Shown one piece after another: positions 19,666-27,746 of a DNA stretch of 64,000 nucleotides; position 1 is the stretch's first letter; every line of letters starts with the position of its first letter. The stretch is from Paramoeba atlantica (lineage: Eukaryota; Discosea), in assembly GCA_977017575.1 (NCBI GenBank), contig CDRNVI010000049.1, positions 186,001-250,000 of the forward strand. The letters run 5' to 3'. Below the pieces are notes generated by a model. That model was not told the origin of the DNA. It worked only from the letters and a program-made list of their open reading frames with translations, and made no database searches. Made by a program: the position numbers and the translations under genes.

Positions 19666-19975
19666 AAAAAAATATAACAGGGGGCTCCGGTGGTCGAAAA
19701 CTGAAAAAAAAATTGAAAAAAATGGGGGGTCCATGTGGGGGGCATACGTCGCGATTTTTTTTTTCGAATTTTTTGCTTTTCGAAATCGAGCGCAGGGAAG
19801 TGGTAGAGTATGCCGCGGCGATAACCCCCCCCCCCTGGTACGCGCAGGAAGGGTCCGACAAGGTCAAAATTTGGAGCATTTGCGCACTCGAAAAATTCGA
19901 TTTTTCGAAAAACGTTCGAAAACGTTCGTTGAATCTTCAACGAACGGGCCCTCAAGCCGGTTTGTATTTCGTATG
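19666..19975. repeat. Repeat shared (inverted) with 4195-4401
   Basis: Carries AGTGGTAGAGTATGCCGCGG and neighbouring G/C and T runs in the opposite orientation to the 4.2-kb copy. A palindrome-like CGTTCGTTGAATCTTCAACG sits near 19927. Non-coding. Confidence 0.55.
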
Positions 19976-20447
19976 AAATACAAATTTATATAGGATAGCG
20001 AGGGAGTAGTATCTCCCTCAGCAAGTAATATACTTGTAAGTGTATAAGTAACACTCTTTTTTCTAAAAGGAAAAGAAATATTTTTTTGTTTTCAAAAATG
20101 ATCCAAAATAGCGGGAAGGTAGATTCAGAGGCCCTAACTACCCAATACTAAAAATAAAACCAATACCAGCGAACTACCCAATACTAAAAAAAGCACGTTG
20201 TGCAGCAAGAGGTTAACTAAAGGAGGCAGCAAGCATACAGCAAAAGAAAAAACTACATCAGCGAACAATACTGAAGGAAAATCAAGACAACTCGACAAAG
20301 TCAAGTAGTGAAGAAAGAGCATCAGATTCATATAAAAGATGCGCAAGACGTGTGAAGCTTAACTAAAATTTGGAAATAGTGTTTCTAAATATTTTTTGCA
20401 TTACGGTTCTTTTGTTTAATGGTGTCTCCATACTGTTATGGCAAAAA
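19976..20447. other. Intergenic, nothing recognised
   Basis: AT-rich sequence between the transposon island and the end of the first - strand host gene. A short duplicated ACTACCCAATACTAAAAA occurs at about 20137 and 20173. It probably holds the 3' end region of the gene ending at 20448. Confidence 0.4.
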
Positions 20448-21650
20448 TTACCAAGCAAGGAAAGTAGATTTTCTTGGGAAATTGTGAGCAACACTCCTCG
20501 TTAAGTTAGCTTGAGAGTTTCCCTTTATATTCTTCATAGACCTAGGGAAAAGGATTGAGCGGAAACAAAAAGACATATACTGAAGGTCCGCATACTTGGA
20601 ATACATGTCAACAAAATAATTGGATTGCATGAATCGTTGATTTACACTGGTATGTGCTTGTGGGTATTCGTAATTGAGAATCGAATTTATTGAAAGCCAG
20701 TTGAACCTCCAACAGCGAAGAAAGCAGTGTGGACGTGGGCGTCTAGATATTTGAAAATAATTTCTGCATGTATATTTCCAAACGGATGCCATTAAAGTAC
20801 CCCTCGATATACGCAAGGTTGGATTAACTTCGTCCATAGGCGGAGCAGAAACTACAGAAGAGGTATCAACAAAAGTTCTCTGAATCGGCTTGGGAACGAA
20901 ATACGGTCGCGGAGAGAAGTTTAAGCTGCTTAAATTAGGACGTGGATCCGAGCGCCTCGCCCGAGAAAAGTTGTTGTTGACGCTTGCCACATGGTGGCAT
21001 TCCTGCTCTAAGGAAGTACAGGTTGCAGTTCTTCTACGGTGCTCAATTTCCTTGTATGTGGTTTGCTCGATGTTAAACCACTCAACTGGGGGCCCAAGAA
21101 AAATAACAGGTAGAGGCACAGAGGGAAGACTCAAAGGTAACTTGTGCAGAGATGCATCCTTTACACTTATAAAACATTTTTTCGTAGGTGCATAGTATTG
21201 CACGTGCCTTGCTGCAAAGACTAGCAAGCGGCTTTTCGAGACCGCATCGTGAACGCGTCGCCACTTGGAGTTGTAATACACTGAAGGGGAGGAGGAAGCA
21301 CATGTTACTGGATGATGCTTTAGAAAGGCCGCGATGTGCTCTTCTGTGGTATAGTTCAGTGGGGCCGCAATGGTCGTCGGACGAAAAAGGATTCCGCGTT
21401 CCCCAGATTTTATAACTGCATCATTGTTTTCAAAAAACCTCCTCGTGCCCCATTTTTGGGATGAAAAAGACTTTGTGGAGGGAGATTGCTCAAGCAAGTC
21501 ACACAATTCTGCGTTAACCGGAGATTTCGTCCTTATATTAATGTAAATTGACATTGCCTGGGTTAGTTGCACTAGGCTAGATACAACATGTACGATAACA
21601 AGGTACAACGTAACAGTAAATCGAGGTTTTATACATGAAGTTTTAATCAT
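20448..21650 (-). CDS. Hypothetical protein with N-terminal signal or membrane anchor
   Basis: 400 residues from the first ATG; upstream in-frame codons offer only TTG. The N-terminus is basic and then hydrophobic (FTVTLYLVIVHVVSSLVQ, about residues 12-29), fitting a signal peptide or anchor, followed by a possible cleavage region TQA. The body is Ser/Arg/His/Tyr-rich, with Cys scattered through the last third (CFLRCWRFNW, MSFCFRSILF). I recognise no domain. It is the last gene of the - strand run before the transposon-filled strand switch. The long intact frame against AT-rich surroundings supports a real gene. Confidence 0.45.
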   Translation of the reverse strand: MIKTSCIKPRFTVTLYLVIVHVVSSLVQLTQAMSIYINIRTKSPVNAELCDLLEQSPSTKSFSSQKWGTRRFFENNDAVIKSGERGILFRPTTIAAPLNYTTEEHIAAFLKHHPVTCASSSPSVYYNSKWRRVHDAVSKSRLLVFAARHVQYYAPTKKCFISVKDASLHKLPLSLPSVPLPVIFLGPPVEWFNIEQTTYKEIEHRRRTATCTSLEQECHHVASVNNNFSRARRSDPRPNLSSLNFSPRPYFVPKPIQRTFVDTSSVVSAPPMDEVNPTLRISRGTLMASVWKYTCRNYFQISRRPRPHCFLRCWRFNWLSINSILNYEYPQAHTSVNQRFMQSNYFVDMYSKYADLQYMSFCFRSILFPRSMKNIKGNSQANLTRSVAHNFPRKSTFLAW

Positions 21651-22057
21651 GAAGCACAATTTCTGGTTACGTGAATAATTCAGAATTTTTTTACTTTGAC
21701 AATTCAACGTGAATATTCCTGATGAGTCCTGTCCCCATGTTTTCTGCAGTTCCCTACTACTACGCTACTATACTAGCTCAGTGAAATATTTTGAACTGCT
21801 ACATTTTAACGGTCGATAATTCGAATTGATACATGTATGTCTGTCTAGTGTTTGAACATTTAATTCTGCTTCGTTTACTAAAATTTCGAAAGCGGCCTAA
21901 TGAGCAACGTTTTCTAATGGAGCCGACTAAAGAACACAGCCGCTGTTGTGAAACCCAGGTGAAGGGTATGTCATGTGGTGAAAGGTCGACTTTTCGTCCT
22001 GACTCTGCCGATTAACGTTAAGTAAACGTAAATCCAGCCATGAGCATACTCCACACG
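21651..22057. other. Intergenic, nothing recognised
   Basis: About 400 bases between two - strand genes; no structured element is evident. Confidence 0.4.
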
Positions 22058-24259
22058 CTAAAGAAGTAGCAATTTTTCGATTACTGCGTGTATTTGTAGA
22101 AATAGAGCTTTCGTTAACATTTTCGATTCACTCTGAAACAATAAAAACTCTTGCAGCAATGCGCCTACTGTCTCATAAGTTAATTCACATGAACGCAGTC
22201 GTGTACGAATTGATCTCAAAAGTGCTTCGTCTGATTTCAATTCGTTCAATTCTGTGCTAATCGTCGCTAATAGCAAACTACTGTATGCAGCCACAAGACA
22301 ATGCGCGGTGCTAAGATAAGACTTTTCGGTGGACGTAAAATATAATGATATCTGACACAGCAAGGAATTGATAAAGTTTATGTGACGCCCTAGGTATCGA
22401 GATGACTTCATATTCCGTTCTCTATCGGAAAGACGAGTACACAAATCATTAATCGTCGTAGGTGATTTGCATAGGTTGCAGAGGGTTCCTAAAACAAGAG
22501 CTTTGACTTCAACGGCCTCTTCTATCAGGCCAGAAATTTTTCTACCAAAAAGATCATGAATATTGCAAAACAAATCAAGATATACATCCTGACTCATCAA
22601 TTCAGCGCAAACATGATTATTGGAGAGGTTAAGAAGAATTTTAGCACAGCTTAAGTGCCTTTCCACTTCTCGCGTGTTGAAAGGCTTATCGACCAATATC
22701 GCCTTAATCGCACGACATATATCTAGCAATGCGCCGTTAGTGTCTACATTCGTACTCTGTCGTATGATCTTCTCCGATATTCTACTCTCGGCGCTATCTT
22801 TACTATCACTTATCAAACACGTTAAACTTAGCTCCTCAATACACGAAAGAGAGGCAAGAATTATGGAACGAAGGTTTGAATCCAAATCTTTAGAAATATA
22901 CTCTTCAACAATTTTCATAAAGGACTCGGAGTGCAGAAGTTGAAAACATGTTGTCTGTGCCACACTCAGTGCCCTTGGACTTGAAATATCCGTCGTGACG
23001 TGAGGCGACGATAAGCTGTGCTCTTCTGGACATGAAAAACTTAGAAAAGAACGCTGTGAATTTGGACTACCCTCTCCTTGACTTTGTGATACTTTAATAT
23101 CACTCTCTTCCTCATCCAAAGCTTCAGGATTTTGAGCCCAAGATGGTTGAAGAATTATGGTGAGCAACTTTAAATACCCGAATAGGGTTCTGTGCGAGGT
23201 TTTCCATGCTTCGTATACGTGCTGTGAGATGTGACTTGAAGATACGAGAATCGATGTATTTTCTTGATCAGTGCCTTGATCCATTCCAGACCGACGCTCT
23301 ATGGGAAGAGATAGTTCATGTGAACGTGTACTTTGATCAACTTTCTTCATGTTCAATTGAGTTTCTACTCTTTTACCAAGCTGTAACCAACTACCTTTTC
23401 TATAATTTGAGCGCTGTGCATTAAACTCTGAGCGAATAGAATTAGCGCTTGAGGGGTGATTTTCCGGTCTGGACGATATTTCGGATTCTTTCTCTACTGA
23501 TTCGCAGATCCTATCGAGTACCATTCTAAGGCATCCATCAGTAAAATACGTATGGTTCGCGTAATCTCGAAAAAGAAGAAACAAAATTTCAAAGAAATAC
23601 TCTTTGTCGTCGTTCTTCGCCCATTCAGACTCGGTGTTGCATGACGTAATTGCTTCAACAAAGCTTTTAAAATTTCCGTTCCTGCGCAGGCCGTTCGTTA
23701 CCGCGTTTGGCGATTCACGCACTAAAGTATGAAGCTCCTTTAATGTGCTTCGCTTATTTGAAGAGTTTGCAAGCATCGCCGATAAGAAAAGACAATGCTC
23801 TACGACCGGTGCACATCTATTACTCTGTATGTGAAGTTGACTAGGAAAAACTTCAGAATTTGTTGAAAGAGCAGCAACGGTTTCCTCAACTTCATTAGAC
23901 ATTTTCTCTATTTTTTCCCGCGGGGAATGCTTTTCTTTGCCGTTACCCTGATGTACGGAGCCAGTCTCAGAATAAATTCGTTTCGTTCTTGAATATGAGT
24001 TTGTGTATGTGGATGCATAACGTTCATCAGAAAAGGAAGAGAAAAAAGAGCGATGCTCGGAATCTTCTTCTTCTAACAAGGAAGTCCCTTTATTCTGTGT
24101 GGGTAACTTAACATCGCCTAAATGAAAAGGAGGAGTGTATGATTCTTTATTTGTGGTTCCATTCGACATAGGCAAGTCTCTAGAGTTTACGCACCGCGCA
24201 GCAAAGCTATCTATTTTATCTACTAAATTCCGAGTACTCACGGGACGTCTCTTTGGCAT
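22058..24259 (-). CDS. WAPL-like helical repeat protein (cohesin release factor candidate)
   Basis: 733 residues, ATG start, intact. The first 150 residues are polar and probably disordered, opening with a basic MPKRRP. From about residue 165 helical repeats begin: TLKELHTLVRESPNAV, GLRRNGNFKSFVEAI, then a DYANHTYF segment. This is the arrangement of the WAPL domain (short-range loss of residues by step, then x-L-R-x-x-G). After a Ser-rich insert the repeats resume, and the C-terminus has LVAAYSSLLLATIS followed by VGALLQEFLLFQSES. That resembles the closing AAYxxLLLG and LxxFLxF helices of WAPL, which opens the cohesin ring with PDS5. I see no FGF or YSR motif. A generic ARM-repeat protein is the alternative. 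Confidence 0.45.
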   Translation of the reverse strand: MPKRRPVSTRNLVDKIDSFAARCVNSRDLPMSNGTTNKESYTPPFHLGDVKLPTQNKGTSLLEEEDSEHRSFFSSFSDERYASTYTNSYSRTKRIYSETGSVHQGNGKEKHSPREKIEKMSNEVEETVAALSTNSEVFPSQLHIQSNRCAPVVEHCLFLSAMLANSSNKRSTLKELHTLVRESPNAVTNGLRRNGNFKSFVEAITSCNTESEWAKNDDKEYFFEILFLLFRDYANHTYFTDGCLRMVLDRICESVEKESEISSRPENHPSSANSIRSEFNAQRSNYRKGSWLQLGKRVETQLNMKKVDQSTRSHELSLPIERRSGMDQGTDQENTSILVSSSHISQHVYEAWKTSHRTLFGYLKLLTIILQPSWAQNPEALDEEESDIKVSQSQGEGSPNSQRSFLSFSCPEEHSLSSPHVTTDISSPRALSVAQTTCFQLLHSESFMKIVEEYISKDLDSNLRSIILASLSCIEELSLTCLISDSKDSAESRISEKIIRQSTNVDTNGALLDICRAIKAILVDKPFNTREVERHLSCAKILLNLSNNHVCAELMSQDVYLDLFCNIHDLFGRKISGLIEEAVEVKALVLGTLCNLCKSPTTINDLCTRLSDRERNMKSSRYLGRHINFINSLLCQISLYFTSTEKSYLSTAHCLVAAYSSLLLATISTELNELKSDEALLRSIRTRLRSCELTYETVGALLQEFLLFQSESKMLTKALFLQIHAVIEKLLLL

Positions 24260-24948
24260 GAACTAATATGCGGTGCAAACTACGAAAACATGGATGTATC
24301 TGTTTTAAAAACTCATAAAGTAAAACTTTTTCAAGGTACTAAAGATTATATCGCCTGGGAAATTTAGTTTTCCGGCAACTCGCTTACAAGGATCGTGCGC
24401 GAGATCCTGTACCGATAAACGTGATCAAAAAAGATAATGTGACGTGTTCAGCCTCGCAATACACGCTACTATTCTCGTATCTCTCCAAGGTACAATCCTT
24501 GGACGGCGACCTGTGCAAATACTGTCCCCCCCCACTTAAGCGCAACCAGGTTTTGGCCTAAAATTGCGCATAAGTAGCCGGGTCAAAAAAAGGGGTGAAA
24601 AAAAATCATGAGTTCTGTACGCGGGGTACCCTGGGGGGCTGCTTTTTACATACTCCCCCTGTCATTAAATTTTATAAATTATATTTTATAACAAAAATTG
24701 AAATACACCCAAGCCAAAAATTATTATCGCTAAATTTCATGGCACAAAAAATATTTTTTTTTAGTTAAAAGTTGTCAATTTTTGGCGAGAAACATTTTTT
24801 TTATTTTTTTGTTCAATTTTACGATATGCAGAATTCTAAAGATACAAGGCTACATCGAGTATTATCTGAATGTTAATTTTCGATACCTTCTGAGGTGCTC
24901 TTTCATGACGTTTTCATGCAAACTGCTTTATTGGTGCCTACTAATCTC
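24260..24948. other. Intergenic with a mariner-like end motif
   Basis: About 690 AT-rich bases. Around 24518 ACTGTCCCCCCCCAC resembles the TA-flanked CTGTACCCCCC element ends elsewhere, but no partner end was found. Otherwise nothing is seen. Confidence 0.4.
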
Positions 24949-25530
24949 TCATTTTCCTTTCTCCACTTTTATCTTTGTGCCTTCCACCCATTCCTTCTTT
25001 ATGACCAACGGTGCTCGAAAATCAACACTCCCAACGAGATCGCTATTCCAAGAAATATCGAAGCAGGTTAATTGTAACGGTAAGGTGTGAAAGAGAACTT
25101 CTCCTGAAAACTTGTTTCGATTCAGATCGATCAAACTTAGGAAGGGAGGCAAACCGCTTAATGAAATTGGCCCCGAAAACTCATTTTTAGAGAGATTCAA
25201 GAACCTCAGCTGATTTGGCAAAGACGCAAACTCAACCGGGCCCGAGAGCCTATTCATTGTTAAATCGAGGTACGTGACAGTGTGAGGCACACTTCCCCAT
25301 GTAGGGCTTCCGCTCAACGATGCCTCGTGCCACAACACATAGGCGACCTCCCCCGGGGTGGTGCATACGACCTGGGCCCACGAACATGCGGGGTTGTGAA
25401 CCGTCCACGTGTGGTGTATGTTGTGCATGTCCTGCGTGAAGCGCACGAGGTCATATTCCTGGGGTAGGGCGAAATTTCGTACACGGCCGGCCCGGACGGT
25501 GTCACGAGTGAAACAAGGAGAAATGGTCAT
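24949..25530 (-). CDS. Short leucine-rich repeat protein
   Basis: 193 residues, ATG start. Residues 50-65 (NPACSWAQVVC) look like an LRR N-terminal cap with paired Cys. At about residues 85-175 there are four 22-23 residue repeats of the form LPxxLxxLxLxxNxFSGxV: VTYLDLTMNRLSGPV, LRFLNLSKNEFSGPI, LSLIDLNRNKFSGEV and LTCFDISWNSDLVGSV. This plant/protist-type LRR is common in large surface-protein families of kinetoplastids and other protists. No signal peptide or membrane segment is visible, so it may be intracellular or a shortened family member. The C-terminus is basic (KKEWVEGTKIKVEKGK). Confidence 0.62.
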   Translation of the reverse strand: MTISPCFTRDTVRAGRVRNFALPQEYDLVRFTQDMHNIHHTWTVHNPACSWAQVVCTTPGEVAYVLWHEASLSGSPTWGSVPHTVTYLDLTMNRLSGPVEFASLPNQLRFLNLSKNEFSGPISLSGLPPFLSLIDLNRNKFSGEVLFHTLPLQLTCFDISWNSDLVGSVDFRAPLVIKKEWVEGTKIKVEKGK

Positions 25531-25767
25531 GGGGTTACGAAGTTAAAAAGCTTCTGAAAAGGAAAACGACCACTACACCAGGGGTAAAGGATTAGAGGTC
25601 ACGATTAGAAATGGATTCAATAAAAGATTCAAAAAATGTTGCTTTCAATTAAATTTTGTTCTCACAGTGCAATCTACAACATTAGGGAACGATGAATCAT
25701 ATATGTATGCGAGGTGAATAAGCCTTTCCCCTCTCGTTGGGATTACGCATGACAGCGAATGCGAAAC

Positions 25768-26700
25768 CTATTCCCTCTGAAGATTTTCTGTGTCATTATA
25801 TTCTTGGTGCGTTGCAAATCGAAACGAAATGTTGTACTCTTTTGCCAAGTCCAGCAATACGCGCGGATCCGATAAAAAGCCTGACCCATATTTCCCATTC
25901 TGCGGCGAATACGCCGCCCTCGTCGCGTCCAACACAATACAAACCTCATATCCCGCAGCCGCGATCGTCAACGCGCTGTCCATTACACAGAAATCAAGCG
26001 CCACGCCACAAACGTACACCCGTCTTAACTTTTCTTTACGAAAAAACTCCGCAAGCGAGACACGTTCCAGTACCGCACAAACATCCGGGGGAGCATTCAC
26101 ATTGTCTCCCCCCGCACTACACTGCAGCACAAACGACCCCGTCCACTCTAACGAACCGTTCTTCCTTCGTGGGAGTACCCTCTGCCCCTCACCCCGCTTT
26201 ACCAACGCCTCGGTGTAGGGAAACGCCCCGAAAGAGTCCATATCGGTATGAATCCCTTTATGCGCCACCACGACGTGCCGAGGGGCTTGCGCTCGTAAGG
26301 CTTGCAACTTTAAGCCCAGAGGTTTGGTAAACTCAGCCCCATAGGAACCCTGAACGCAATGGGGGGGAAAGCCTCCCCCATGGTTGACAAAACTACAATG
26401 GTCTTGGGGATGGTAATCTTTCGTGGCCACGACATGGGCTCCAGAGTCTATTGCTTTTTCGGAGAGCTCCATAATCAAATCCACAATTTCGTGGGCTTCA
26501 GGAATGGCCAACGAACCGCCGGGCATAAAGTCGTTTTGCATATCAACAATAAGGAAGGCGTCATGGGGGGTAAAGGTCAGGGGGGAGGGAAGATTAATAT
26601 TTTTGTTTAAGGGGAAGAGGGAGGGGAGGAGGGGGGGGAGTTTATTTTCGGGGGCGTATAGCAGGGTGAGGTATTCGTGGAAGAGAGGGGATGTGGGCAT
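25768..26700 (-). CDS. PNC1: Nicotinamidase (isochorismatase-like hydrolase)
   Basis: Hydrolyses nicotinamide to nicotinate and ammonia in NAD salvage. I place the start at the ATG at 26700 (310 residues), just after a pyrimidine tract; the frame is open further and an ATG at 27021 would add 107 residues. With the shorter start the triad is Asp53 (LIVDMQNDF), Lys148 (VVAHKGIHTDMDSFGAF) and Cys238 (VCGVALDFCV). The metal site and oxyanion surroundings are clear in KDYHPQDHCSF and FPPHCVQGSYGAEF. An extra loop of about 45 residues lies between the Lys region and the Cys strand. The family is usually 200-230 residues. It is followed by the LRR gene on the same strand. Confidence 0.85.
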   Translation of the reverse strand: MPTSPLFHEYLTLLYAPENKLPPLLPSLFPLNKNINLPSPLTFTPHDAFLIVDMQNDFMPGGSLAIPEAHEIVDLIMELSEKAIDSGAHVVATKDYHPQDHCSFVNHGGGFPPHCVQGSYGAEFTKPLGLKLQALRAQAPRHVVVAHKGIHTDMDSFGAFPYTEALVKRGEGQRVLPRRKNGSLEWTGSFVLQCSAGGDNVNAPPDVCAVLERVSLAEFFRKEKLRRVYVCGVALDFCVMDSALTIAAAGYEVCIVLDATRAAYSPQNGKYGSGFLSDPRVLLDLAKEYNISFRFATHQEYNDTENLQRE

Positions 26701-27148
26701 GGGGGAGGGGGGGAAAGAGCAAAGACGGGTAAAGAAACAGGTAGGTTTCAGGTTGTGTCGGATTACAAAGGGGAAAGGGTTGTGGACCAACTCATCATAA
26801 TAAGAGAAAAATCCTGTGAAAATATGTTGAGAAATAGTAAAGGTAGTCTTGACCACTAGAAATGCTCTCGGGCGGGCGTACATAATTCTAAAGGCGTGTT
26901 CCGGAAGAGCAAACTTTCTTTTGGGGTGTCTGTACACCTGAACAAAAATGCAAGGAACCTGTCGTGTAAAAATGAAGGGAACCTGTCGTGTGAAAAGAGT
27001 AACGGGGTAGACCTCAAGCATTGTAGTGTATATTTGATCACTGAACGTGATTCAGGAAAGCAGACGAGGAGAAATGGGGCCAATGAGTCGTACCTTCTAC
27101 AGCGGTCGAAACGACTACACCGCTATGAATCGCTCTTTCCTTAAGTAA

Positions 27149-27466
27149 TTACCCTCTACGTTCCTTGGTGCGCTTTCTTTGCTCTTTTCTCCTGGAAAAT
27201 TCTGCAGCTATTTCATCAGAATCAGAGCCATACAAAGGGTAAATGGTATGGTAAAATTCACTCAAGACGTCTTTACCATCGTCAAAATTGTTTGTGCCTT
27301 GTTTGTTGCGCGCCTTCTCTAAGTCCGAATCCGAGAGAGGCAAATAATGGAGATCAATACCCTTTTTTGCATCAACAAAAACTCCCGGCGAATCAGTCAC
27401 CATATTTTTGAATACCTCTACACCATTTTCCAAGTCTTCAGCGGTGATTGAGCTCGGCCAAGGCAT
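27149..27466 (-). CDS. Small conserved-looking hypothetical protein
   Basis: 105 residues, ATG start, lying between MCM5 and nicotinamidase in the same direction. The middle is acidic (LPLSDSDLEKA, YGSDSDEIAAEF) and the C-terminus strongly basic (SRRKEQRKRTKERRG), like a small nuclear or ribosome-associated protein. No family is recognised. On the - strand, TATTATTTTTTATGCAG stands upstream of the ATG and resembles a splice acceptor. Codon composition is similar to the neighbouring genes. Confidence 0.5.
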   Translation of the reverse strand: MPWPSSITAEDLENGVEVFKNMVTDSPGVFVDAKKGIDLHYLPLSDSDLEKARNKQGTNNFDDGKDVLSEFYHTIYPLYGSDSDEIAAEFSRRKEQRKRTKERRG

Positions 27467-27746
27467 TTAAACAATCTACAAGTAATAGTCTGCATAAAAA
27501 ATAATACGTTGCCCGTCACATCTTAATGAGAGGAAATAAATTAATGTACGGGCGAATGCCTCATGCATAAGAAATACACGACTTTAGATATTCTCGATAC
27601 ATGTCCGTATATCAAATTAATTCCGTATATCAAGTTAAATACGAATCCAGTAAGGATATCGGAATAATTTCGTATTCGATCAAAGTTGGATAAGTTCACA
27701 AACTTTACATTACTATAAACACTATAACAAACTATTGTATGATCTT

